A DNA stretch of 64,000 nucleotides from the NCBI GenBank assembly GCA_035602605.1, contig DATNLZ010000139.1:1-64000 (forward strand), in the 5' to 3' direction. Shown here in pieces: positions 19,206 through 27,048 of the stretch (position 1 is its first letter; the number at the start of each line of letters is the position of its first letter). The translations under genes were made by a program, and so were the position numbers. The notes under the pieces were generated by a model. The model ran no database searches, was not told where the DNA came from, and saw nothing but the letters and a program-made list of their open reading frames with translations. Source of the stretch: DASQHY01 sp035602605 (GTDB taxonomy: Bacteria; Acidobacteriota; Terriglobia; Acidiferrales; UBA7541).

Positions 19206-19445
19206 ACTCCACTTCGAGGCGTAAGCAACTTCATTTCCTTACGCCAGCTTTCCGGCGAAAACTCATGTTTCGCGTAAAGATTCCTAGTACTAGTACCTAC
19301 CCGACTACCTGTCCTTCCGGCCAGGTTCGGTAAGTTAAATCTAATGAATCGTTTACGGCGAAGCCTCAGCGCGAAGTGTTTGGTCCCAGCCGTGCTACCG
19401 TAACTGTGTCCCGGAATTACAAGAGTGTGAGGAGAAAAAGAATTT

Positions 19446-20318
19446 ATGATCGAAGAACGCAACCACGATGTCGAAGTAAGAGAAATTAGGTCAGGAACGC
19501 CGGGTTGGGTCCTCCCGGTAATCGTCCTGCTCGCACTTGTGGCCACGGCGGGTCTGGTCCTCGGCTGGCGGGCCACGAACCAGCTGGAAGCGGCGCGGCA
19601 AGCCACGACCTCCGAACTGAAAACTGTTCGGACTGGAGTGGATCAGGATTTTACCACGGTGCGCGATCGAATCGCCGCAGATGAAAAAGCCAATACCGCA
19701 CTACAGAGCGATCTTGCAGTTGTGACCAAGAAGCTTCGCATCACCCAGGGCCAGTTGAAGACCGCTCGTCAAGAAGCTACCAAACTGCAGGAAGAGAATA
19801 CACAGAAGATCACTGCGCTTGACACCTCGGTTAAGTCCGAGCTTTCGACCAAAGCCTCAAACGAAGATCTGAAGACGACCAAGGGCCTGGTCACCGACGT
19901 CAAGACTGATCTGGACACCACTAAGAAAGACCTGCAAATGGTCCGCAGCGAATTCGGCACGCTTATCGCTCGCAACCACGAGGATATCGACACTCTGCGA
20001 CGGATGGGCGAACGCGACTACATCGAGTTCACCGTTTCCGGAAAGAACAAGTCGCAGAAGGTCGGCAACGTAATCGTTGAGCTCCGCAACGTCAACGAAA
20101 AGAAGAACAAGTACACGGTTAAGCTGACTGTTGAAGATAAGGTTTACGAGAAGAAAGACCGCTCGCTCAATGAGCCCATTTTCTTCTTCGTGCAGGGCGC
20201 ACGTCAGCCTGAAGAGATCGTCATCAACAAGGCCTCGAAGAACTCGATCACAGGCTATGTCAGCATCCCGAAGATGAATGTGCAGCAAGCAACAGGCACA
20301 GGCTCCTCAGGTCAGTAA
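19446..20318 (+). CDS. Membrane-anchored coiled-coil protein of unknown function
   Basis: 290 residues: a charged cytoplasmic start, one membrane segment (GWVLPVIVLLALVATAGLVL, about 20-40), and then roughly 150 residues of coiled coil with repeated TTK, SEL, KTD and DLKTT-type heptads. A folded C-terminal part of about 100 residues is rich in beta strands (YIEFTVSGKNKSQKVGNVIV, KYTVKLTVEDKVYEKKDR). The ribosome binding site GAGGAGAAAAAG precedes the ATG at 19446. I know this layout from acidobacterial hypothetical proteins but no function. It is a single-gene unit ended by the strong terminator at 20373. Confidence 0.8.
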   Translation: MIEERNHDVEVREIRSGTPGWVLPVIVLLALVATAGLVLGWRATNQLEAARQATTSELKTVRTGVDQDFTTVRDRIAADEKANTALQSDLAVVTKKLRITQGQLKTARQEATKLQEENTQKITALDTSVKSELSTKASNEDLKTTKGLVTDVKTDLDTTKKDLQMVRSEFGTLIARNHEDIDTLRRMGERDYIEFTVSGKNKSQKVGNVIVELRNVNEKKNKYTVKLTVEDKVYEKKDRSLNEPIFFFVQGARQPEEIVINKASKNSITGYVSIPKMNVQQATGTGSSGQ

Positions 20319-20372
20319 AGCTGTAGAACGATGCATAGCTTGAGCGTGGCAAGTGACTACCTCCACGCCGCG

Positions 20373-20408
20373 GCGGGCAGGAAATGGATTTCCTGCCCGC
20401 TTTTTCTT
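20373..20408 (+). terminator. Rho-independent terminator
   Basis: A perfect 12-base-pair stem (GCGGGCAGGAAA/TTTCCTGCCCGC) with a TGGA loop at 20373-20400, followed directly by TTTTTCTT. It lies 54 bases after the stop of the coiled-coil gene. Confidence 0.93.
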
Positions 20409-20484
20409 GCGTTGCAGTTATTCGAGGAGAAGGGGGCTCAAGCCTTGCTCGCATTTTCATTTTCATCGTGAGACGATTCTTAAA

Positions 20485-20513
20485 TTGTTTCCTTCTTCTT
20501 TTCACAGTAAAAT
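20485..20513 (+). promoter_or_regulatory. Sigma-70-type promoter giving a probable leaderless mRNA
   Basis: TTGTTT at 20485-20490, a 17-base spacer, then TAAAAT at 20508-20513. Transcription would begin about seven bases later, at or next to the ATG at 20521. No Shine-Dalgarno sequence precedes that ATG, only pyrimidine-rich sequence (CCTTCCC), which fits leaderless translation. Confidence 0.5.
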
Positions 20514-20520
20514 CCTTCCC

Positions 20521-21315
20521 ATGAAACTCCTAATACTGCTGGTTATGTTGGCGTCCTGCGTTTCCCCAGCATGCGCGCAAGACTGGGCAAAGCAATCCCT
20601 CGAGAAGTCTCCGCGCCACCAAGAGTGGGTCACGGTCAAGCATGACAATCGCGCCGTCCAATCCTACATCGTGTATCCCGAATCCAAGCAAAAAGCCGCG
20701 GCCGTCGTCGTGATTCACGAAATCTTTGGCATGACCGACTGGGTACGGAGTGTCGCCGATCAGCTTGCGGCCGCCGGCTACATCGCCATTGCACCGGATC
20801 TTCTTTCGGGTTTTGGCCCCAACGGAGGCAAGTCGAGTGATTACGCGAGCGTTGATGCTGCGCGCGAAGCCGTTTCAAAGCTCGATCAAGACACGGTTAC
20901 CGCCGACCTGAATGCCGTTACCACCTACGTCAAGAAACTTCCTTCCGCCAATGGCAAAGTCGCCGTCGCGGGCTTCTGTTGGGGCGGCGGTCAATCTTTT
21001 CGCTTCGCCACAAATCGCCACGACCTCGGCGCAGCATTTGTTTTTTACGGACCGCCGCCGACGCCCGAAACGTATTCAGCGATAACTGCTCCTATCTACG
21101 GCTTCTACGGAGGCACCGACGCGCGCATCACTGCAACCGTCCCAGCCACCACCGAAGCCATGATGAAGGCCCACAAAAAATTTGAACCAGTCACCTACGT
21201 AGAGGCTGGCCACGGCTTCATGCGCAGCGGCGAAGACCCCGCGGCTACCGACCCCAATAAGAAAGCCCGTCACGAAGCTTGGGAGCGCTGGCTCTCGATT
21301 CTAAAATCTCTGTAA
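20521..21315 (+). CDS. Exported dienelactone hydrolase family protein
   Basis: 264 residues with a 19-residue signal peptide ending SPACAQ. It is an alpha/beta hydrolase of the dienelactone hydrolase type. The catalytic triad is visible as Cys153 in GFCWGG, Asp200 in YGGTDARI and His231 in EAGHGFM, with the family glutamate in VIHEIFG (about 67). The substrate is unknown; classical members open dienelactones in aromatic breakdown, but exported homologues like this have no defined role. The ATG at 20521 was chosen because it starts the signal peptide; an upstream extension runs through a terminator. It is transcribed from its own promoter, probably without a leader. Confidence 0.9.
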   Translation: MKLLILLVMLASCVSPACAQDWAKQSLEKSPRHQEWVTVKHDNRAVQSYIVYPESKQKAAAVVVIHEIFGMTDWVRSVADQLAAAGYIAIAPDLLSGFGPNGGKSSDYASVDAAREAVSKLDQDTVTADLNAVTTYVKKLPSANGKVAVAGFCWGGGQSFRFATNRHDLGAAFVFYGPPPTPETYSAITAPIYGFYGGTDARITATVPATTEAMMKAHKKFEPVTYVEAGHGFMRSGEDPAATDPNKKARHEAWERWLSILKSL

Positions 21316-21521
21316 GCTGCAAATCACACCCGAACGCGCGGGGAATTCCCGACCAGTACGGGCAGCCGCTTGTTTCTTCCCGCAAGGCGGTTCTGCTCAG
21401 GTGAAGAATCAATACGGTCCTGAGAGTGGTTCCTCGATTTCGTGACCCGACAGACGCTTCGCGCATAAAACGAAAAAAGCGCCGGGTCGCCGTGAATCAC
21501 GACACGATGATCAAGGGATTG

Positions 21522-22436
21522 TCAGTTTGCGCCCACGCCGACAGAGGCCAGCGCGTCGATGGTTGGAAACGACATTGAATCGATCAGCTTTAACTCCGCC
21601 GGGGTTGTTCCTGTTCGAATGGCCTTTACGAGCATCTCCAGCGCCAGCGGCACAGTGAGCGGCATTACAATTGTCGCTGTCAACTTGCCGCCACGCACCC
21701 AGGATTGCCCAGTGTGCGGCAGGCCGTCGATTCCGATGAACGGCAGTCGCAGCCATTTTTCTCGCTCCGCGTCGCTTTGCGCCGCGAATGCTTTTCTTGC
21801 GCCCATGGCCATCCCGTCGTTATGACACGCGACCAAGTCGAACCGCGCTCGCCGCGATGTCGCCAATTGCAGCCACGAGGTGATGGTTTTCTCCGCACTG
21901 TTCTCAGTCCACTGCCCTCTGAGCATTGTCACTTGGATAGTTGCGGGTTTGTTCTGCTGCATTCCTGCGGTTCGCTCCTCAGCGGTTTTATTATCCGACG
22001 GTCCCTGAATATACAGAACAGAGCCGCCATTCGGCAGGAGCGCTGCAATTTGTCGCGCCTGAAGCCGCCCAATCTCTATTTGGTCCGGGCTGACTCCAAA
22101 TATGGGCGCGCGCGAATTCCTGCGCAACTCCGAAATATAATGTGCCTTGCGATTCAAGACCACCCATCCGATTCCCGCCGAAGTTGCGGCGCGCGCAACC
22201 TGGGGCAGCCCTGAGCCTCCAACCGGATTAATCAGAATGGCATCGGGCCGCAACTCGGGCGCAGATTGGATGGCTGTCAGCAACTGGGTGCTTTGTGTGA
22301 TCGTGTCATTTTCCGCGTAAATAACGTTCGCTTCCACGCCCAGGCGGCGTGAAGTTTCAGCCGCCGCGGATTCCTGCGCCTGTTGATAGTCGTTGCTGCT
22401 AGTCATAAGGGAAACTAGGAAACGTAACTTTTTCAT
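21522..22436 (-). CDS. Periplasmic-binding-protein-like protein without signal peptide
   Basis: 304 residues of the type I periplasmic-binding fold used for sugars (Peripla_BP_4/LacI-like). Visible family stretches are PDAILINPVGGSGLPQVARA, GGSVLYIQGPSDNKTAEERT and FDLVACHNDGMAMGARKAF. The protein starts directly with the first beta strand (KKLRFLVSLMTSSNDYQQ) and has no hydrophobic signal or lipobox, so it should be cytoplasmic. There are no ABC permease or ATPase genes nearby and no DNA-binding domain. It could be a ligand-sensing partner, or a binding protein that lost its export signal. On the plus side a T-rich tract follows its 3' end (21473-21478 on the opposite strand). Confidence 0.78.
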   Translation of the reverse strand: MKKLRFLVSLMTSSNDYQQAQESAAAETSRRLGVEANVIYAENDTITQSTQLLTAIQSAPELRPDAILINPVGGSGLPQVARAATSAGIGWVVLNRKAHYISELRRNSRAPIFGVSPDQIEIGRLQARQIAALLPNGGSVLYIQGPSDNKTAEERTAGMQQNKPATIQVTMLRGQWTENSAEKTITSWLQLATSRRARFDLVACHNDGMAMGARKAFAAQSDAEREKWLRLPFIGIDGLPHTGQSWVRGGKLTATIVMPLTVPLALEMLVKAIRTGTTPAELKLIDSMSFPTIDALASVGVGAN

Positions 22437-22458
22437 CTAGCCCGTCCAGGGAGCAAGC

Positions 22459-22653
22459 TCATGTCCTTTCCTTTACGATACACGCCGCAGGAGCACTCGG
22501 CACAAAATGCTTTTTCTTCTGTGCCATTTTAGGAACGGCAGCTGCTTTAGTCTTGCGACAACTCCACGTGCGCTTGACGACCTCGAATCCCAGCGATTCG
22601 TACATACGCTGCGGTTCCGGGTGGTTTGAACCAATGGACTTAAAGCCAAAAGT
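22459..22653 (-). pseudogene. C-terminal remnant of a GNAT acetyltransferase
   Basis: About 65 codons on the minus strand encode the end of a GNAT fold: GFKSIGSNHPEPQRMYESLG, then FEVVKRTWSCRK, which matches the last strand-helix of these N-acetyltransferases. A stop (TAA at 654-656 of the 22 kb segment) lies just upstream in frame and no start codon is available, so the acetyl-CoA-binding core is missing. The end after RTWSCRK is a Lys/Ala-rich tail. It is a truncated remnant, not an active gene. Confidence 0.6.
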
Positions 22654-22705
22654 TTAAAGCCCCATGGAATTGCGCATTTTGGAACAACCGAGGGGAGGGC
22701 CCGTG

Positions 22706-23383
22706 CTACGAATGCCAGGCGTACTTCGCGCCGGTCCAGTAAAGAAATCCTGGCTTATCCGCAAGGGTTTCGCGAATCACATCCATTTTTGGTCCGGTCA
22801 TCAGTAGTCGCGTTTGGGGCCGCAGAAGGGCCTCAGAAAAAGCCTCGGGATAAACACCGCTGCCAGCGGCTTTTCGCACCAGGAAGGTTTGCTGTGCCAT
22901 GGGACTGCGCCAGGCCTCTGGACCGTAACCATGAATAATGGCCAACAACACATCGTTCTGTTCCGCACGCACAGCTTGTTCGCGCAAGGCTGTTCGTAAT
23001 AACCCCTGATTCGGCTTAATGTGCGGCTCAACGAAGGGGTCTTCCAGGATCCAATTGGCAAACTTGCTATTCACGATCGTGAGACCTTGCGGTTTGGGCT
23101 TTATGAACACCGCCAGGTCCTGCAAGCCGTCGCCATTAAAGTCTCCCGCAAAAAAGTACCGGTCGCGTTCGGACGCCAGCATCACGGCACCTTTGAAAAT
23201 TTGCTCCACCTTGCGCTGCACCTCTTCGGGCTTGGGAGGCGCCGGAGGGTGTACCGGCAGAGCAATCTTTTCACCCTCTGCTTGCGCCGTACGTCGTGCG
23301 GGCTTCCCGCGCAAGATAAAGAAAATTCCGGCACCGAAAAGCGCGACCGTCAGCACCACGAGCAGAATCTTGGAGGCAGACAT
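22706..23383 (-). CDS. Membrane-anchored hypothetical protein with an FG-GAP-like repeat
   Basis: 225 residues from the ATG at 23383. An N-terminal membrane segment (ILLVVLTVALFGAGIFFILR) is followed by a proline-rich linker (PVHPPAPPKPEEV). The mature domain contains FFAGDFNGDGLQDLAVFIK, the calcium-binding-like DxNxDGxxD loop of FG-GAP/VCBS repeats. A longer frame to 23464 has no signal at its start, so the internal ATG was preferred. No enzyme motif is visible. It lies about 95 bases downstream of the di-heme cytochrome gene on the same strand and could be co-transcribed. Confidence 0.7.
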   Translation of the reverse strand: MSASKILLVVLTVALFGAGIFFILRGKPARRTAQAEGEKIALPVHPPAPPKPEEVQRKVEQIFKGAVMLASERDRYFFAGDFNGDGLQDLAVFIKPKPQGLTIVNSKFANWILEDPFVEPHIKPNQGLLRTALREQAVRAEQNDVLLAIIHGYGPEAWRSPMAQQTFLVRKAAGSGVYPEAFSEALLRPQTRLLMTGPKMDVIRETLADKPGFLYWTGAKYAWHS

Positions 23384-23479
23384 AGGTGCAATTTCCTCGA
23401 GAATTTCAGCTAGCCACAAGCAGAGCCGGCCAGAGCCGGCTCCGCTCACAGCTATTTCGCTCAACTCATGCCATACGTC

Positions 23480-24838
23480 TTACAGCGACAGCAAGAATTT
23501 AATCAGCCTGTTCTTGTCGGCATCGGATAAGGATCTAAAGTTGTTGGTCACCGGTGTCGCCGCTCCACCGTGACGCAGAATCGAATCGAAGAAGGTAGTG
23601 GACCGGCCATCATGCATCAGCTCATTGCGCATCCGCACGCCCCACAGAGGTGGTGTGCGCATGCGATGTCCGGAGTCGGGCCCGCCGTTCTGGACAATAT
23701 TATCCCCGGTTCCAACGTCGTGCAAAAGTAAATCGCTGAACGGGTGAATGGTTTTGTTGCCCAGCGCTGCCGGAACGGTAAACGCCCCGCCGTTGATCAC
23801 GGTCCCCGGGGGGGCTGTCGTGAGTGAGCTTACGTGACAGATGTCGCACCCGACTTGGTGGAACAATTGCTGACCCGTCAGCACATCCGGGTTGTTAACC
23901 AGGGTGGCGTCGCGGGGAGGTGCTTTAGTGGCCCGCATGAACCGGGAAAAGTGATCGATGTCTTGCAAACCATCCGTCCCTGTTTTGTCCTCGGGATCAG
24001 CGATGATGTCGCACAACGTGGTCACTTCGTTGGGGTTCAGCCGGTTGGTGATGCCCATCTCGTTCAGATAGGCATCACTGGAAAACGATAGGAGGCTGGA
24101 CATCTGGTTCTTCCATCCGAATCGACCGATACGGGTTTGCCCGGGAGCCTCCAGCACGGGTACGCTGATGGCCAAGCCACAAATCGCGCCTCCGGTTTGG
24201 TTGCATTGAGTTGTGGCCAAGTTGGTAATCGTGCCATTGGCGATCGCCTCGAGAAAACCATCGCCGAGAACGTTGAGCGACGTGCGCGGCGTGACGATGG
24301 TTTCTGCGGTGGAAATTCTTTCCTGCGCGAAGTCATTCGGGAAGTTAAAACCTTGCGCCAGATCAACGCCCGGACAGATAGCCCGCTGGTTAATCAGCGA
24401 CCGGTTCGCGATCACCACTGGGGTGCCACTCGAATTATGGAGAGTAACTGTCGCGCCGACGAAATTACCAGACCCGTCCAGATGTCCGGCACGCAGCTCG
24501 CGGACTTGGCTGATGGCTCCGGAGGTGGGGTTCTGGTGACACTCGCGGCAGGATTGCGCGTTGTAGACTGGCCCGAGCCCATCGGTGATGTTCTCGGTTT
24601 GGTCGAAGGCAGCTCGATCTGCCAGAAAGGTGGTTTGGTCGGTAAAGCCGTTGGTTTGGTTGTCAAAGCCGGTCGGTGCTTCGGCAGCGGCCAGAATGCC
24701 GACGCTATTGGGGTCGAGGGCGTTCTCGTCAGCTGATTGCGCGTAAGCAATCTGCCGTTGGACGATAGTATTGGAGACCGCTACAACTGCCAGAGCGGCC
24801 ACCAGGATGGCTAGGGCGAGCAGAAACGGTAACTTCAT
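23480..24838 (-). CDS. Di-heme cytochrome of the putative peroxidase (DUF1111) family
   Basis: 452 residues with a signal peptide (residues 1-34, ending AYAQ). Two c-type heme sites are visible: CRECH at 97-101 and CDICH about residue 330. Such proteins are di-heme oxidoreductases of the MauG/CcpA-related group annotated as putative peroxidases or thiol oxidoreductases, working in the periplasm. GLGPVYNAQSCRECH and PPLWGVRMRNELMHDGRS are family-typical. The ribosome binding site TTAGGAGGAAC lies close before the ATG at 24838. Upstream is a leader of almost 290 bases from a good promoter at 25131-25159. Partner and substrate are unknown. Confidence 0.88.
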   Translation of the reverse strand: MKLPFLLALAILVAALAVVAVSNTIVQRQIAYAQSADENALDPNSVGILAAAEAPTGFDNQTNGFTDQTTFLADRAAFDQTENITDGLGPVYNAQSCRECHQNPTSGAISQVRELRAGHLDGSGNFVGATVTLHNSSGTPVVIANRSLINQRAICPGVDLAQGFNFPNDFAQERISTAETIVTPRTSLNVLGDGFLEAIANGTITNLATTQCNQTGGAICGLAISVPVLEAPGQTRIGRFGWKNQMSSLLSFSSDAYLNEMGITNRLNPNEVTTLCDIIADPEDKTGTDGLQDIDHFSRFMRATKAPPRDATLVNNPDVLTGQQLFHQVGCDICHVSSLTTAPPGTVINGGAFTVPAALGNKTIHPFSDLLLHDVGTGDNIVQNGGPDSGHRMRTPPLWGVRMRNELMHDGRSTTFFDSILRHGGAATPVTNNFRSLSDADKNRLIKFLLSL

Positions 24839-25130
24839 CCAGCGTTCCTCCTAACAGAAGTAAAATGCCGGGCCGCACCCGCGCGGAACGCGCAAGGATT
24901 TGATTTACTTCCTTATGATCGAATTGGATGTGTCGCTGGATTAGTATTAGCAACCTACTCGCTCGGGCACCTCCGGAAACGCTTCACTGAATCAGTTAGC
25001 CCAAACTGCATTCATCTCAAGCTGCGCAAAGCAAAGGTATGAGGCCGTGCCACCACGCACGTGTGGGGATCGAAGCCGAGACGCAACGGAACGATGAGCA
25101 AGCGCTTCGAGACCCCGAATGATGGCGGTA

Positions 25131-25159
25131 CTTATAGCTAATCAATGAATTATCGTCAA
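25131..25159 (-). promoter_or_regulatory. Strong sigma-70-type promoter for the di-heme cytochrome gene
   Basis: On the minus strand: TTGACG (25154-25159), a 17-base spacer, TATAAG (25131-25136), five of six matches in each box. Predicted start near 25124, leaving an untranslated leader of about 286 bases before the ATG at 24838. Confidence 0.6.
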
Positions 25160-25513
25160 GAGAAAAATTAATTGGTTGTATTATTCCTGTGGAAAACTTG
25201 GTAGGCCACTCGCGTGGCTTTTCGCCTTCGGGTTTCACGTCTTTTGAATGCCGATATGCTGAGGAATCGCGACTGTTTCCTGGCGCGCCGGAGAGTTTCT
25301 TGTCGCCCACAGACCTGGCTTTGGAAATTCCGCCGCGGGCAGAGCTCCCGCTACGTCCCTGAGGTCCGTTGCGGGTAACAGTGGTTCCGTGCCCGAAAGA
25401 TTTGCGGCGTACTGAGCAACACTGGGGATTGCACCCGTCATATCCGCTGTCCCGAGCCGCAAATCGCGCTTTGCGTTCCTCTCTCGCATCCCGAACGCGC
25501 AGCCGATGAGTTG
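25160..25513. other. No convincing gene seen
   Basis: Between the cytochrome promoter and the NlpC/P60 gene. A minus-strand open stretch (about 25235-25489, 84 codons) has no ribosome binding site, domain or signal peptide. A short hairpin GCCAC-TCGC-GTGGC followed by TTTT (near 25206-25223) could be a weak plus-strand terminator. Confidence 0.4.
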
Positions 25514-26689
25514 TTATTTTTGTAGCAGGCTATTAAGGATGCTGGCCAGTTGTCCCTCTCGCCGCAAGACTCCTTCCGCATGGTTCATCGCGCCGCCGCT
25601 TTGACCCAGTTTGACGAGCTGCGCCGCCAGAATGTTTACCGCCACATCGCGCGGCACATAGGCGCGACCCTGCGGTGTCAATGCGCTCCATCCTGAGTCG
25701 GTGTGTCGAAGCCCCCAGCGAATCTGTTCGGTGCGCCGCTTCGAGTCAACTTCCCCATGGGCGATAAAGACTCTGGAGTGAATTCTGGTATGCGCCCAGC
25801 CGCGATTATGTTTGATCTCCACGCGTTCGACATCGAGTCGGTCAAAGATGACCACCGGAAGCCTCAGCTCCGAGAGATTGCCCATGCGTAGGAGCGTTCC
25901 CGCCGCGTCGCTCAATTCTGAGATGCCATTGGCAACTTCGTCGCGCGTTGGCTCTCGCTGCGCCGTCGCAATAAGAATGCTCTGCGGAACCTGAACCGTC
26001 GTAGCCGTCTCTTCGGGAGCCGGTCGTTCAACAACCCTTGCGCGTTCTGAGACATCCTTCCGCGACCGTTTCAATGAGGAATGCCGGGCGTCGGAGCGTT
26101 CCTTAATGACTGGCAATGTTAGGATCTGCTCGGGTTTCGGCGGATTTCGGTGCGTGGATTGAGCGGTCGTTACGGCGCCACTGCTGGATCCCACAACATA
26201 GCGATAGAAGCGTGGTTTCCCCCTGTGCCGCCAATACGACCCATTGTAAGACTCGGCCTGCAAACCTACACGGACCGAGCTATAAAAGGTGTGTTGCACT
26301 GGATCGAGTACGATCCCAACGTGTCCCGGCCATACAATCAAATCGCCCGGCTGCGTGGTTTTAACTCGAGCAAAATTGTCGCTTCCCGAGTAAAGGTCAA
26401 AAGAATTCCCGTAGGAATAAGGGAAGCCCGCCAAGATGTAAATTTCGTGGACTAGATGCGAACAATCGGGCCTACCGGCAACTTGCTCCCCATGCTGCGA
26501 TACGGCGTCGATAATCGCCTCTCCCTCCCCCGGCGTTAACAAGCGAGCCCCAGAGGTAGGCTCTTGTGGCGAAGCCCCCGCGCAGGTTGCTAAGAGCAGG
26601 AACGCGCAAGCAATAAAATAGGTCAGCGGACGTGCACCTAACCACTTCGCATCACCTCTGCGCATGGAGTTGAGCTCGGCCTTTTGCAT
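25514..26689 (-). CDS. Exported NlpC/P60-type cysteine hydrolase
   Basis: About 391 residues. A signal peptide (YFIACAFLLLATCAGASPQ) precedes an NlpC/P60 domain: the catalytic Cys is in RPDCSHLVHEIYILAG and the His in PGDLIVWPGHVGIVLD. Such enzymes cut peptide stems of cell-wall peptidoglycan or similar amide bonds. After the domain (about residue 170) comes a basic linker and an unrecognised C-terminal region of about 130 residues with SELRLPVVIFDRLDVERVEI. The start is uncertain: ATG at 26689, ATG at 26665 and TTG at 26719 are in frame, and none has a strong ribosome binding site. All would keep the signal peptide. Confidence 0.82.
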   Translation of the reverse strand: MQKAELNSMRRGDAKWLGARPLTYFIACAFLLLATCAGASPQEPTSGARLLTPGEGEAIIDAVSQHGEQVAGRPDCSHLVHEIYILAGFPYSYGNSFDLYSGSDNFARVKTTQPGDLIVWPGHVGIVLDPVQHTFYSSVRVGLQAESYNGSYWRHRGKPRFYRYVVGSSSGAVTTAQSTHRNPPKPEQILTLPVIKERSDARHSSLKRSRKDVSERARVVERPAPEETATTVQVPQSILIATAQREPTRDEVANGISELSDAAGTLLRMGNLSELRLPVVIFDRLDVERVEIKHNRGWAHTRIHSRVFIAHGEVDSKRRTEQIRWGLRHTDSGWSALTPQGRAYVPRDVAVNILAAQLVKLGQSGGAMNHAEGVLRREGQLASILNSLLQK

Positions 26690-26798
26690 CGCCAAAGTTA
26701 CCGGTACTTGAATACTCAAAGCCTGTTTCTACCTCTAGCATGCCTTTAAGCTGGGAGACCGCAATAGAACTTGCCCTGACTGTAAAGAGGGGCGGGCA

Positions 26799-26966
26799 AT
26801 GAAAAGGCGTCTAGGGGCGACCTGCCTGTGTTTTTTGTTGCTGACTGGACTGAATCTGACGGCGCAAGCGCGGACAACAGCGACGGTGTCGACTCCTGAA
26901 CACATGCAACGCCGGCTGCAGCCAGCCCAGTGTTTACTTCGGCGCATTGGGGCATGCCAGAACTGA
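26799..26966 (+). CDS. Very small exported protein (55 aa)
   Basis: ATG at 26799 preceded by AAAGAGGGG about six bases upstream. The product is 55 residues: a classic signal peptide (MKRRLGATCLCFLLLTGLNL, then TAQA) and a mature peptide of about 31 residues with two cysteines, RLQPAQCLLRRIGACQN, ending in TGA at 964-966 of the 26 kb segment. It is too short to show a family. The signal sequence and ribosome binding site together make a real gene likely. It is divergent from the NlpC/P60 gene. Confidence 0.6.
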   Translation: MKRRLGATCLCFLLLTGLNLTAQARTTATVSTPEHMQRRLQPAQCLLRRIGACQN

Positions 26967-27048
26967 CACGCGGGCAGTAGCGTAGCCCCGCTCGCAGCGT
27001 TAACACCTACTTAAGCCGCAGGCGAGCCCTCTCGGATAGAATGGCTGT

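Noticed and set aside
19218..19245. Inverted repeat GGCGTAAG/CTTACGCC after the HAD gene as terminator
   Set aside because: 12-base loop and no T-run; left as a mention only.
25235..25489. 84-codon minus-strand open stretch
   Set aside because: No ribosome binding site, signal, domain or good codon use; looks like chance.
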